A DNA stretch of 32,212 nt from Candidatus Nanopelagicales bacterium (GCA_023253325.1 JALRGY010000010.1:1-32212); one strand, 5' to 3'; counted from the stretch's first letter, positions 1 to 8,594 are shown. Notes: generated from the letters alone by a model not told the origin. Numbers and translations: made by a program.

Positions 1-1
1 T

Positions 2-2047
2 GGAGCACTTTCGCTCCTGATCGCGGGCTATGACAATCGTGTTGACGCACTTGCATCCGACATAACGTGGAATGACCTGCGACCCTCACTCTTTGGCCAA
101 AGCATTCAGCAGGACCAGGAACTCGGCGCTTATAAAGATTTGTGGACCGGCTATTTCTTTAGTGTGGGCTTAACAAATCCCGATGGGTCAGTGACCAACT
201 GTGGTCGTTTCAGCGAGGCCTGGTGCCGTGCGTACACAGAATCTGCGTCAAGCGCCCAGCTCACACCTGAAAATGCACAACTGATGTTGGCATCCTCACC
301 TATCAGCATCACGGATCAGATCAATGTGCCTGCGCTCATCAGTGGTGGTCAGGCCGATTCGCTTTTCCCGTTGGCTCAGACCAATGCCAATGCCCAGCAA
401 ATCATGGCAGCACACCCCGATAACCCAGTGTCGGTCATTTGGCACGGCATGGGCCATGACGGTGGGATTGACGAGAATGATCGACTTGATGCACTCATCA
501 CTCAATGGTTTGTGAAGTACCTATCCCAAAAGACATCAGACACCGCCGTGCCCGCACCCTTTGAAGTCACACTTCCAAGTGGGGCAATATCGACACAAAA
601 CACCCGACCCGACGCAACCGTGCTCACTGGCACCTCCTACCCAGGGCTATTTGGAAGCACCCTCGAAGTTATTCCAGTTGCTGGCCCACCCCAAAGAATT
701 TTGAGCCCCGCAGGTGCAAGTCCTGCCAGTATCACTTCCCTTCCAGGACTGGGTGGATCAATTGCTGGCAATCTCGGATCGTTTATCAGTTCAGGTTTTC
801 CCGGACAAAGTGCATATTTTCAAAGTGCACCCGTTGAGGCGCGCACCCAAATTATTGGTTCCAGTCAAATTTCCGTCGTCTTAGCAAGTGATTCACCTGT
901 TAATGACGCAGTGTTTTTTGCCAGCCTTCAAATTGTTGCTCCGAATGGTCGAGCGACTTTGCCCCAAGGTTTGGTCGCCCCTATTCGCTTTGACACACTC
1001 ACCGCAACACCAACCGAGGTAACAATTGATCTCCCTGCAATCGCAGTGGAACTTAATGCGGGGGATTCACTGCGAGTTGTTATCTCCACCACGGACATGG
1101 CTTATCGCATGCCTGTTGATCAACGGATCTACTCCGTTGCACTCACATCTGGCGCTGTCACGGTTCCGCTTGTGAGTGGCCTGCAGGCCACAACCTCTGG
1201 AACAAGTTTGCTGTGGCTGTTGGTCGTTGTTCCGATCGTCCTCGCGGTGTGGTTGGGGTTGTACTTCGCTCGTCCACGCGCAGAAACCATTACGGAATCA
1301 GCTGAACTTACACACCTTCCCGTGCGCATTGAAGGTGTGAGCAAGAAATACAAGGGGGGGTACCAAGCGGTTAGTGATCTGTCTTTTGATGTTCCACCGG
1401 GAGTTGTCTTGGGACTTCTTGGTCCTAATGGTGCAGGCAAAACCACGACAATGCGCATGCTCATGGGGTTAATTGCACCCACCGAGGGCAGGATTCAGAT
1501 CTTTGGTGAACCCGTCTATTTTGGCGCACCAGTGTTACAAAAAGTAGGTGCATTGGTTGAGGGTGCAGGTTTCCTTCCCCACTTAAGCGGCCGCCAAAAT
1601 CTCGAACTCTACTGGCGGGCCACCGGTCAAACAGGCGAGTCTTACTTGGATGAGGTTCTCGAGATCGCCGATCTCGGAACGGCGATTGACCGCAAGGTCA
1701 AGGCCTACAGCCAAGGCATGCGTCAAAGACTCGGGATCGCCCAAGCCATGCTGGGCAAGCCGAGCGTTTTGGTTCTCGATGAACCAACCAACGGCCTTGA
1801 CCCACCCCAGATTAAGGCGATGCGTGATGTCATGAAGGACTATGCGGCATCGGGCCGCACGGTCATTGTTTCCAGTCACATGCTCAGCGAAGTGGAACAA
1901 ACCTGCTCCCATGTCGTGGTCATGCACAGAGGCAAACTCATCGCTGTCGGTGAAGTGGAAACTCTGCTGGCTGGCAGAGCAGATGGTCGTCTCGAGGACA
2001 TATTCCTCGACATGATCGGTGAAGATCTCACAGTTGGGAAAGAGTGA
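2..2047 (+). CDS. S15/CocE-like hydrolase fused to ABC transporter ATPase (5' end outside window)
   Basis: The reading frame is open from base 2, so the true start lies upstream. The N-terminal part looks like the end of an alpha/beta hydrolase of the X-Pro dipeptidyl-peptidase/CocE type: a GYDNRVDAL segment, an Asp-containing ISGGQADSLFP segment and a His-containing WHGMGHDGG segment, followed by a beta-rich C-terminal domain. The nucleophile motif is not in the window. One transmembrane helix follows at about 1200-1280, and then a complete ABC ATPase domain: Walker A GPNGAGKTT near 1421-1447, signature YSQGMRQRLG, Walker B VLVLDEPTNGLD and H-loop SSH. The stop overlaps the start of the next gene (TGATG), so the permease is translationally coupled. 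The likely role is a membrane-tethered hydrolase domain joined to the motor of an ABC-2 exporter. The substrate is unknown. The ATPase call is sure; the hydrolase family is probable. Confidence 0.88.
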   Translation, partial: GALSLLIAGYDNRVDALASDITWNDLRPSLFGQSIQQDQELGAYKDLWTGYFFSVGLTNPDGSVTNCGRFSEAWCRAYTESASSAQLTPENAQLMLASSPISITDQINVPALISGGQADSLFPLAQTNANAQQIMAAHPDNPVSVIWHGMGHDGGIDENDRLDALITQWFVKYLSQKTSDTAVPAPFEVTLPSGAISTQNTRPDATVLTGTSYPGLFGSTLEVIPVAGPPQRILSPAGASPASITSLPGLGGSIAGNLGSFISSGFPGQSAYFQSAPVEARTQIIGSSQISVVLASDSPVNDAVFFASLQIVAPNGRATLPQGLVAPIRFDTLTATPTEVTIDLPAIAVELNAGDSLRVVISTTDMAYRMPVDQRIYSVALTSGAVTVPLVSGLQATTSGTSLLWLLVVVPIVLAVWLGLYFARPRAETITESAELTHLPVRIEGVSKKYKGGYQAVSDLSFDVPPGVVLGLLGPNGAGKTTTMRMLMGLIAPTEGRIQIFGEPVYFGAPVLQKVGALVEGAGFLPHLSGRQNLELYWRATGQTGESYLDEVLEIADLGTAIDRKVKAYSQGMRQRLGIAQAMLGKPSVLVLDEPTNGLDPPQIKAMRDVMKDYAASGRTVIVSSHMLSEVEQTCSHVVVMHRGKLIAVGEVETLLAGRADGRLEDIFLDMIGEDLTVGKE

Positions 2048-2907
2048 TGACACAACTGATAGAAACCAAATTGCCACGAACTTTTCCACTTCGTGTTGAA
2101 CTAGTGCGGCAGCTCAAACGCCGCAGGACACTCGTTGCGTTCATTTTGGTCATTGCGCTGCCACTCATCGTCGTTGCTGCTGTGAAATTTGGCCCCTCGG
2201 TAAACGACAATGGTGGCGGTGGTTTCGGTGACGGTGACCTTGACCTCGTGGGATTAGCCACCGCAGGTGCGTGGAACTTTGCCCTGACCATGGTTTTCTT
2301 CGCCTCCGGCTTCCTGCTTCTGATCTTGATCGCCATGTTCTGCGGTGACACTGTCGCCAGCGAAGCCAGTTGGTCCACGTTGAGATACCTCCTCATGGCA
2401 CCCATCCCTCGCCGCAGACTTCTATCAGTCAAGCTCGTTGTAGGGCTACTCCTATCGATTGCATCGATAATCGTCCTTATTGGTTTTTCTTACCTTGTCG
2501 GACTCATTGCTTTCGGCTCAGGAAATATGGTGACTCCCACAGCAGGTGAGTTCAGCAACTCTGAAGCCATCTACCGACTGGCAATCATCGGTGGCTACAT
2601 TTTCATTTCACTGCTCTTTGCTGCAGGAATTGCATTTCTCATGAGTGTTCTGACCGACATTCCTTTGGGAGCGGTTGGAAGCGCAGTCGTGATTGTGATC
2701 GTGAGCAATATTTTGGGCGCAATTGAGGCACTAGGGTCATTGCGGGAATGGCTGCCCACCTATTACAGCAATGCCTGGATTAGTGCGCTCTCCAGCGATA
2801 TCGAATGGGGTGACATGATTCGAGGAACGTCCTATTCGCTCATTACTTTCACACTGCTTATCGGCTTTGCCTACTACCGCTTTGATCGCAAGGACATTAC
2901 GTCCTGA
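2047..2907 (+). CDS. ABC-2 type transporter permease
   Basis: A 286-aa integral membrane protein with about six hydrophobic helices. The first follows a basic N-terminus (QLKRRRT), and the next lies around FALTMVFFASGFLLLILIAM. The SEASWSTLRYLL-x-x-PIPRRRLL segment is typical of ABC-2 permeases, where it contacts the ATPase. The ATG at 2047 overlaps the upstream TGA by one base; a GTG at 2044 is an alternative start. It is the membrane partner of the fused hydrolase/ATPase just upstream. The exported substrate cannot be read from the sequence. Confidence 0.88.
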   Translation: MTQLIETKLPRTFPLRVELVRQLKRRRTLVAFILVIALPLIVVAAVKFGPSVNDNGGGGFGDGDLDLVGLATAGAWNFALTMVFFASGFLLLILIAMFCGDTVASEASWSTLRYLLMAPIPRRRLLSVKLVVGLLLSIASIIVLIGFSYLVGLIAFGSGNMVTPTAGEFSNSEAIYRLAIIGGYIFISLLFAAGIAFLMSVLTDIPLGAVGSAVVIVIVSNILGAIEALGSLREWLPTYYSNAWISALSSDIEWGDMIRGTSYSLITFTLLIGFAYYRFDRKDITS

Positions 2908-2946
2908 TCAGTGGCTTACACTTTTTGTACCTAGAAAGGGTCAAAC

Positions 2947-3141
2947 ATGATCAAGATTTCAATTGATATGGACGCTTGCCAAAACTACGGCCAGTGTGTT
3001 TTTGAGGCAGAAGACATCTTCTCCCTCGATGACAACGGAAAGATCCAGTACGTCAAAGAGGTCCCCGATGACCGTCAAGAGGATGTTGAGAATGCTGTTG
3101 ATGTCTGTCCCATGCAGGCAATATCCTTTGAAGTTTTCTGA
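2947..3141 (+). CDS. [3Fe-4S] ferredoxin
   Basis: A 64-aa acidic ferredoxin. Cys11, Cys17 and Cys54 (the last in a CPMQAI motif) are the only cysteines. This is the three-cysteine pattern C-x5-C...C-P of single-cluster [3Fe-4S] ferredoxins, in which the middle ligand of a [4Fe-4S] site is missing. Such proteins often feed electrons to cytochrome P450s in actinomycetes, but no P450 or reductase lies nearby, so the partner is unknown. A good ribosome binding site (GAAAGGG) sits 6 nt before the ATG. It lies 39 bp after the ABC-2 permease and could be cotranscribed with it. Confidence 0.9.
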   Translation: MIKISIDMDACQNYGQCVFEAEDIFSLDDNGKIQYVKEVPDDRQEDVENAVDVCPMQAISFEVF

Positions 3142-3289
3142 CGCTGCCGAGCCCAGATCACCTCGAGTCAAGCGACGAATGGGGCCTGACTGCTATTATT
3201 CCCACCCTCTCTTGACCCCGGTTGATTCTCAGACGAGAACTCTCACAAACCTTGGGTGGTGGCTGTTCCCATCGAAGGCAACTCCAGAT

Positions 3290-3811
3290 TTAGTGAGATA
3301 CTCCAACCCCGCCTTGGGTTTGTGCTCCATATTTGACCATCTCGGCGTCGATATTTAAGCGTTCTGTTTTCATGCCGCCAGATTCTTTATCGACTTGATC
3401 CCTGGGAACCAGCCAACTGACTTCAAATTCGAGGCCATCTGGATCCTTTGCATACAGAGCCTTTGTCGCTCCATGGTCCGATGCCCCAATCAGGCTTCCA
3501 AACTCCTCCAGAGCCCCTCTGATGCGTCTCAATTCATCAAGGGTGTCAACTTCCCAAGCGAGGTGATACATGCCTACGCTGCCATGCCCTGCAGCACTGC
3601 CTATAGCACTCTCGCCGACAGCAAACAGACCCAAATCGTGATCGTTGGAACTCCCCTGCGCCTGCAAGAAGGCTGCCCTTGTATCTATCTGGTGAACTAC
3701 TCGAAATCCAAGCACACCGCAGTAAAAGTCAAGGCTGGCCTGAAGGTTGCGCACATAGAGCACCGCATGATTGAGACGTTGTATCGGCATGAAGTAACGG
3801 TATCGCGGCAT
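3290..3811 (-). CDS. VOC-family (glyoxalase/extradiol dioxygenase-like) protein
   Basis: A vicinal-oxygen-chelate protein of about 173 aa. The two beta-alpha-beta-beta-beta modules can be followed as LNHAVLYVRNLQASLDFYCGVLGF and then MYHLAWEVD ... DPDGLEFEVSW. Counting from the GTG at 3817, the likely metal ligands are His17, His85 and Glu132, all in the expected places, so the metal site looks intact. A purine-rich AGGTGG lies just before the ATG at 3811, and that start is preferred over the GTG at 3817. A C-terminal tail of about 35 residues (from about VPRDQVDK) goes beyond the usual domain end. It is convergent with the ferredoxin gene. The substrate is unknown; a catechol-dioxygenase-like or fosfomycin/glyoxalase-like role cannot be told apart from sequence. 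Confidence 0.85.
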   Translation of the reverse strand: MPRYRYFMPIQRLNHAVLYVRNLQASLDFYCGVLGFRVVHQIDTRAAFLQAQGSSNDHDLGLFAVGESAIGSAAGHGSVGMYHLAWEVDTLDELRRIRGALEEFGSLIGASDHGATKALYAKDPDGLEFEVSWLVPRDQVDKESGGMKTERLNIDAEMVKYGAQTQGGVGVSH

Positions 3812-3982
3812 TTCCACCTGTTGCTAGCGATATAGCTAAGTCGATATGGAGTAAGAATTGTCATGACGGGCCGGCCATTGATGCCCCGAGCCTTGAGATC
3901 TATTCCAATGTAGCGAACGAGGTGTCCTAAGCATGTAACCGCAAGGTTGAACTACGTCCGTTACTCCGGTGACAACGCAAAG

Positions 3983-4054
3983 TGGGTCGCCGGGGGCTCG
4001 AACCCCGAACCTACGGATTAAAAGTCCGCAGCTCTACCATTGAGCTAGCAACCC
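3983..4054 (-). tRNA. tRNA-Lys (anticodon UUU)
   Basis: The minus strand folds into a full cloverleaf. The acceptor arms are GGGTTGC and GCGACCC (one G-U pair), the anticodon arm is GCGGA-CTTTTAA-TCCGT with anticodon TTT, and the T arm is CGGGG-TTCGAGC-CCCCG. The discriminator base is A at 3983, and CCA is not encoded. It stands alone between the VOC gene and a small membrane-protein gene. The 147 bp on its 3' side (3836-3982) show no other feature. Confidence 0.96.
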
Positions 4055-4231
4055 TGGGACCGATGGTTATTTTGACTGAAATTTAGTCGGAAATTCACCA
4101 AGTCGCCGCCCCAAGAGTATCTGTGACCGGTAGTGACTGAAAAGGGGGCTATCAATGGGCAGCGCACCAGGATCCGATGTTGAACGAGGATAATGAACAC
4201 CCATCAAAGGCTGTGAATGACGGGAGCAAGC

Positions 4232-4651
4232 ATGGAGATCAACAATCCAGAATCAAAAATGGGTAATCGTAGTGAGAGTAGTAGTCAGGCAACGCTCATC
4301 CGGGGAATTCTCGGAGCGGGTTCAGTCGTCTTTCTTGTGAGCTCTGCCGTCTTGATCGTTCTGCCAACGTACTTCGGGGAACTCTTGGGCTTAACCACAT
4401 CAGAAACAAGTGACTGGGCCTTGCGCATGATGGGTGCGGCACTACTTGCTTTGAGTGGGCAGATGTGGTTGGTCAGATCCGCTCCAGAGATAACCATACG
4501 TCGATCAGCGGCGGTAATGATTGTGGCCGGTGGAGCAATGACGGTCTTCACCGTCATCATGCCTGCCGACTGGACTATCGCGCGCTTTGCCTATTTAGGC
4601 ATTGGTTTGGGTTTCCTCACCGCATACTTGGTTGCGCTGATTCGACGCTAA
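4232..4651 (+). CDS. Small four-helix membrane protein, unknown function
   Basis: About 139 aa with four predicted membrane helices: LIRGILGAGSVVFLVSSAVL, WALRMMGAALLALSGQMWL, SAAVMIVAGGAMTVFTVIM and IARFAYLGIGLGFLTAYLVAL. A polar N-terminus rich in Ser/Asn/Glu precedes them. I do not recognise the family; it resembles the many short hypothetical membrane proteins of actinobacteria. The ATG at 4232 is preferred because GGGAG lies at good distance before it; an in-frame ATG at 4217 has no ribosome binding site. A 7-bp tandem repeat begins one base after the stop codon. Confidence 0.72.
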   Translation: MEINNPESKMGNRSESSSQATLIRGILGAGSVVFLVSSAVLIVLPTYFGELLGLTTSETSDWALRMMGAALLALSGQMWLVRSAPEITIRRSAAVMIVAGGAMTVFTVIMPADWTIARFAYLGIGLGFLTAYLVALIRR

Positions 4652-4686
4652 CTCAATGCTCAATGCTCAATGCTCAATGCTCAACG
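4652..4686. repeat. 7-bp tandem repeat (CTCAATG), five copies
   Basis: Four perfect copies of CTCAATG followed by a fifth with one change (CTCAACG). The array begins directly after the TAA of the small membrane protein and lies in the 54-bp gap between two convergent genes, so copy-number change would not affect either coding sequence. It is a simple-sequence repeat without visible stem potential. Confidence 0.95.
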
Positions 4687-4705
4687 CTGACTGGTTGATC
4701 AGTCG

Positions 4706-5443
4706 TTAGCTCTGCTGTCCCATGGACCACATTTGCCAGACGGTGGTGCGTACGCTGCGTGGCTGCTGAAGCACGGAAACGATCGCATGGGCGACATCGT
4801 CGGCAACGAGCCACTCAGCAAAGCGAGGGTCATTGTCCACTCGGCCAGCGCCGACAGCGAACTCGGTGCCTACGCCTGCGGGACACACTGCAGTCACGCG
4901 AATGCCCTTTTCACGGAGTTCGCGGTCAAGGGAACCTGCAAGTCCGACCTGGGCGAACTTGGTGCCGGCATAAACGGCTTCGTCGCCGCCGCCACGGAAT
5001 CCTGCAACCGAGGAAACAATCACAATGTCACCCGCACCTGTTGTTTTCAACATGGCCGGAACACCCGCGCGAATAGTCCAAACCGTGCCGTCGTAGTTGG
5101 TATGCATCATGCGACGCAGCTCATCATCTGAGTGATCAAGGATCGAGCCATACATTCCAATGCCCGCATTGGGAACAATGGAATCGAGTTTGCCGAACTT
5201 GTTCACGGCTGCATCGATAAGTTTTTGATTGTCTTCGACTGAGCGAACATCCATAGGGACAGCAACCGCATTGTCAGCGCCTAACTGCTCCACCAATGCA
5301 TTCAGTCGATCGCCGTCGCGTGCGCCAAGTGCAACTTTCGCGCCCAACTCAACGAGTTGTTCAGCGGCTGCCTTGCCGATTCCGGAGGTAGCCCCCGTGA
5401 TTGCAACGACAGTGTCTTTGAGGTCTCTGAGTTGGTAAGCCAT
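4706..5443 (-). CDS. Short-chain dehydrogenase/reductase (SDR)
   Basis: A 245-aa classical SDR. It has the nucleotide-binding TGATSGIG (residues 16-23), NAG (92-94), the structural Asn116, and the catalytic Ser145/Tyr158/Lys162 (YAGTK). An acidic residue at the end of beta2 is absent and an Arg is present (GARDGDR), which suggests NADP(H) preference. The N-terminus aligns with a typical SDR beginning. It is transcribed divergently from a Gfo/Idh oxidoreductase with only 47 bp between the starts. The start codon lies exactly 6 nt after TAGGAT, so the mRNA is probably leaderless. The substrate cannot be predicted. Confidence 0.92.
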   Translation of the reverse strand: MAYQLRDLKDTVVAITGATSGIGKAAAEQLVELGAKVALGARDGDRLNALVEQLGADNAVAVPMDVRSVEDNQKLIDAAVNKFGKLDSIVPNAGIGMYGSILDHSDDELRRMMHTNYDGTVWTIRAGVPAMLKTTGAGDIVIVSSVAGFRGGGDEAVYAGTKFAQVGLAGSLDRELREKGIRVTAVCPAGVGTEFAVGAGRVDNDPRFAEWLVADDVAHAIVSVLQQPRSVRTTVWQMWSMGQQS

Positions 5444-5449
5444 AACAAC

Positions 5450-5455
5450 ATCCTA
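5450..5455 (-). promoter_or_regulatory. -10 box of a leaderless promoter for the SDR gene
   Basis: TAGGAT on the minus strand, separated from the ATG at 5443 by 6 nt (GTTGTT). There is no ribosome binding site in this gap. It fits the TANNNT-N6-start pattern of leaderless actinobacterial genes. No clear -35 element is seen. Confidence 0.6.
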
Positions 5456-5478
5456 GGCCCTGCCGCTGAACGTGCCAC

Positions 5479-5484
5479 TAGGGT
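5479..5484 (+). promoter_or_regulatory. -10 box of a leaderless promoter for the Gfo/Idh gene
   Basis: TAGGGT followed by 6 nt (TGGTGC) and the ATG at 5491. No ribosome binding site lies between them. It faces the SDR promoter, so both promoters share a 47-bp intergenic space. Confidence 0.6.
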
Positions 5485-5490
5485 TGGTGC

Positions 5491-6558
5491 ATGAAGAAAG
5501 TTGTGATTTTTGGCTACGGTCTCGCGGGCAAAGTTTTCCATGGCTCGCTCATTACCGCCGAGCCCGGCCTCGAGGTTGTAGGCATTCTCACTTCGAATCC
5601 AGAACGTCAAGCGCAAGCCCAATCAGACTTTCCCAATGCGCTGATCACGGGTGATATCGAGCAGTTATGGGCCTTGAACCCAGACCTGGCGGTTGTGGCG
5701 GGAGCCAATGTCACACACGTGCCCTTGGCCACCGATGCTCTCAATCGAGCAATCAACGTTGTGATTGATAAACCCATCGCGGCCGATGCTGCGAGCGTTG
5801 AGTTGTTGGCGAAGACTGCATCCAACAACGGGATCAACATTTTCCCGTTCCAGAATCGCCGCTGGGACTCTGACTATCTGACATTGCTCAAGGCAGTGCA
5901 GGGGGGAACCCTCGGTGTCCCGCATAGATTCGAGTCGCGCCTTCAACGTTTTCGCCTGTTGTCCAAAGGGGGTTGGCGGGATTCATCAGCCCCCGAGGAC
6001 TTGGGTGGGGTCTTGTATGACTTTGCACCGCATGTTGTCGACCAGGCGATGGACTTAATGGGCCCCGTTACCAGCGTTCATGCATTTGCTCGGACAGTTC
6101 GGGAGACACCTGTTTCTGACGACGACCTCGTTCTCATTCTTGCCCACCAGTCAGGTGCCTTGTCCTACTTGGTCGGATCCCTTGTGACAGCCATCCCTGA
6201 ATCGCGATTCGAACTCTATGGCGATCGGGGTGCAGCTCGCATCAAAGCGACTGACACTCAAGAAGATCGCTTGAAGAGTGGCGAGATTCCTGGTCCTGAG
6301 TGGGGCGTTGAACCTGATTCCAGTGTGATTGAACTGTGGGTGAGCGATGACTCAGGGGATGTTAGCTACCAGACCCTGCCCTCAGAGCGAGGTTCTTGGC
6401 CCAATTACTACTCAGAAATTGCAGCTGCCTTGCGCGGTGAGGGCGCACCCACGGTTTCTATTGACCAGGCGATACAAACCATGCGGGTCATGGATGCTGC
6501 TCGTGAATCGGTAACAACTCACACCGTTGTTCACTTGGACCCGTCAGCCGGTCACTAG
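5491..6558 (+). CDS. Gfo/Idh/MocA-family oxidoreductase
   Basis: A 355-aa NAD(P)-dependent sugar or inositol-type dehydrogenase. The Rossmann motif GYGLAG is at residues 8-13, the family DKP motif with its active-site Lys is at 93-95, and the C-terminal alpha/beta domain carries GGVLYDFAPHVVDQAMDL, whose Asp and His occupy the usual catalytic positions. Length and domain order are normal for the family. Substrates of this family are mostly sugars, polyols and their derivatives. The adjacent convergent aldose-epimerase and pentose operon suggest carbohydrate metabolism, but the exact reaction is unknown. Confidence 0.92.
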   Translation: MKKVVIFGYGLAGKVFHGSLITAEPGLEVVGILTSNPERQAQAQSDFPNALITGDIEQLWALNPDLAVVAGANVTHVPLATDALNRAINVVIDKPIAADAASVELLAKTASNNGINIFPFQNRRWDSDYLTLLKAVQGGTLGVPHRFESRLQRFRLLSKGGWRDSSAPEDLGGVLYDFAPHVVDQAMDLMGPVTSVHAFARTVRETPVSDDDLVLILAHQSGALSYLVGSLVTAIPESRFELYGDRGAARIKATDTQEDRLKSGEIPGPEWGVEPDSSVIELWVSDDSGDVSYQTLPSERGSWPNYYSEIAAALRGEGAPTVSIDQAIQTMRVMDAARESVTTHTVVHLDPSAGH

Positions 6559-6573
6559 GCAGTTCCTGAGTGG

Positions 6574-7404
6574 CTATTTGAAAAACCACTCTGCCCGAAG
6601 TTCCAATGGGTCATCCTGCGTTGTGGTGTAGGTCTGACTTCCAATGGAATTGTGAAAGACATTCGGTGGCCCATTTTGTGGCTCCACGCAGGTGAAGTCT
6701 TGCAACTGATTGAAAATAACAAACCATTCATGTGAACTCGTCACTTGCAAAGCTAGGTCCTTGCCCCACTTCAGCGTTACTGTTTTGTTGGAAATTTTGA
6801 ATGCGTCATCAAAGGATCCGTCAGAGACAGTTGCACGTTCCAATTGACCGGTGGGCAAGCTTCCCTCTCGCACGGCTATCTCCGCATCACCGAAATCGAT
6901 CGAAAGAGTCTGTCCGTCACTGAGATGATTCCTAAACCATGGGTGCCAGCCCATGAGAACTGGCACGGGTTCACTAGCGCTTGTCCTTGCGCGCAGTGTT
7001 GTGATGAGTGAGTCGGCATGAATCTGCCAACTTGCCTCAATGACCAGCGGACCCAACCAGTCTTTGATGTGATGCGTGGTGACCACCGTGATTGACTCTG
7101 CACTTTGCTCTATGAACACCGAATCTGGTGGAGTGTCAAGCGCAAATCCGTGCAGCGCGAATTCTCCGTAATTGCAGGGAAATTCCTTGGTTTGATCACC
7201 CCACGTGAGTGAGTTATTAGACAGTCTTCCGGCCCACGGAGCCATGATGTAGAACCCGTGCTCGACGGGATCTGAGCCAAAAGTTCCAATCAGATCGTGT
7301 TCACCATACTTCCAACGAGCCAACCGTGCGCCCTGCGCAAAATCAAAGGCGACAAAATTCTGGCCCACACTGCCCGAATATTTCTCAGGAGGCTGAGAGG
7401 GCAA
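6574..7404 (-). CDS. Aldose 1-epimerase (mutarotase)-like protein, last gene of the pentose operon
   Basis: About 276 aa of the galactose-mutarotase-like fold. Landmarks are APWAGRLSNN, the His of ALHGFALD, the second His of GWHPWFR and the Glu of FTCVEPQNGPPN, which corresponds to the catalytic base. These enzymes interconvert alpha and beta anomers of aldoses, here presumably xylose or another pentose entering through the adjacent ABC importer. The start is uncertain: the TTG at 7404 overlaps the end of the regulator gene by 20 bp and has no clear ribosome binding site; an in-frame GTG about 35 nt downstream is possible. It is convergent with the Gfo/Idh gene, 15 bp apart. Confidence 0.87.
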   Translation of the reverse strand: MPSQPPEKYSGSVGQNFVAFDFAQGARLARWKYGEHDLIGTFGSDPVEHGFYIMAPWAGRLSNNSLTWGDQTKEFPCNYGEFALHGFALDTPPDSVFIEQSAESITVVTTHHIKDWLGPLVIEASWQIHADSLITTLRARTSASEPVPVLMGWHPWFRNHLSDGQTLSIDFGDAEIAVREGSLPTGQLERATVSDGSFDDAFKISNKTVTLKWGKDLALQVTSSHEWFVIFNQLQDFTCVEPQNGPPNVFHNSIGSQTYTTTQDDPLELRAEWFFK

Positions 7405-8593
7405 GGGATCGATCCATTTCAGTGAGAGGGTCGCTCAAGAGAGCGGCAAAGGCAACTTCGGATGCCCCAACCAATGTGCTGCCAATGTCGAATGATGGCA
7501 AGGTAATGCGGGCCCTAGTTTCAAAAAGTGGACGCGATTTCGTGATCTCCTGGACTACTTCATCTCGCACAAATGGATAAACATCAGCCAGATGACCACC
7601 CAAAACAATCACGTCAGGGTCAAATGTGTTGACCAAATTAGACAGACCAATACCGATCCAGCGGCCGATCCCCCGCAACCCTTCAATGGCCTGTACGTCA
7701 CCAGATATTGCTGCCTCGATTGTGTTTGAAATCCCAGGGAACTCGCCCGAGGATCGAAGGATGGCATCGCGACCAACTTCAGTTTCCCAACAGCCAGTGT
7801 TGCCGCAGTTGCACGCGTGACCACCAGGGTTCACCACCATGTGGCCGATCTCGCCGGCATAACCACTGGCACCACTCAGCACACGTCCTTCGAGCGCAAC
7901 TCCCCCGCCCACACCAACGTCACCGGTAAGGTAGACAACGCTGGATGCATTTCGGCCTGCGCCGCGAACGAATTCAGCAATAGCGCCCAAGTTTGCATCG
8001 TTACCCAAAATGACACGTGGGGTAGCGCCAAAAACGGCATTCAGTTCCCGCGTGATGTGTTCTTCAAAGTTCACATCGAGCCACCCAAGGTTCGGAGCTT
8101 TTCGCACCAAACCAATTTCAGTGTCAATCACTCCCGGAATAGCGATGCCAACTCCGACCCATGCGCTGCCATTGGGCACATGTTCAAAGAGTTCGCTGGT
8201 GCAGTCAATTAAGACTTCAGTCGCTTTTGAAACGGCAAACGGTCCGTCACGCTTGGGTCGTTCGACCTGCGCAATGACGCGACCACCAATGGAGATAGCC
8301 GCGCCCACAATCCGATCCACTCGTAGATCAAATGCAATGACAAAGGCCGACGACTCTCGAATTCTCACCACAAGTGAAGGGCGACCCACCGAACCACCCG
8401 AACCGGGAACTTCTTCAACGATTCCGGTGATGACTAGGTCAGAAACGAGGGCGCCAACAGTACTTCGATTTAATCCTGTTCGAGCAACGAGTTCAGATCT
8501 GCTCAACTCGCCATCTTCATGCAAATATCGCAGCACCCGAGCCAAGTTGTGACGCTTGACATCGTCGTTGTTGACAGGTGAAGTGCGAATCAT
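7385..8593 (-). CDS. ROK-family transcriptional regulator (XylR-type repressor)
   Basis: A 402-aa regulator. The N-terminal winged helix-turn-helix covers about residues 10-70 (SRSELVARTGLNRSTVGALVSDLV). A ROK sugar-kinase-like domain follows, with the DVGVGGGV phosphate-loop-like segment, the EIGHM His and the zinc motif HACNCGNTGCWE that marks ROK proteins. ROK regulators of this layout bind sugars and repress pentose or hexose genes. It lies between the xylose importer and the epimerase, which makes it the likely local repressor of the xylA operon. A stable hairpin (8595-8621) sits immediately before its ATG, and no ribosome binding site is visible, so translation is probably weak or coupled to xylH. 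Confidence 0.92.
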   Translation of the reverse strand: MIRTSPVNNDDVKRHNLARVLRYLHEDGELSRSELVARTGLNRSTVGALVSDLVITGIVEEVPGSGGSVGRPSLVVRIRESSAFVIAFDLRVDRIVGAAISIGGRVIAQVERPKRDGPFAVSKATEVLIDCTSELFEHVPNGSAWVGVGIAIPGVIDTEIGLVRKAPNLGWLDVNFEEHITRELNAVFGATPRVILGNDANLGAIAEFVRGAGRNASSVVYLTGDVGVGGGVALEGRVLSGASGYAGEIGHMVVNPGGHACNCGNTGCWETEVGRDAILRSSGEFPGISNTIEAAISGDVQAIEGLRGIGRWIGIGLSNLVNTFDPDVIVLGGHLADVYPFVRDEVVQEITKSRPLFETRARITLPSFDIGSTLVGASEVAFAALLSDPLTEMDRSLALSAS

Positions 8594-8594
8594 G

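Noticed and set aside
2963-3358. 131-codon plus-strand ORF overlapping the ferredoxin
   Set aside because: It overlaps a sure ferredoxin gene in another frame and runs into the 3' end of the VOC gene on the other strand. No domain is recognisable.
4652-4686. Possible CRISPR-like array
   Set aside because: Units are 7 bp without spacers, so this is a simple tandem repeat. The 17-bp and 15-bp arrays also lack spacers, and no cas genes are present.
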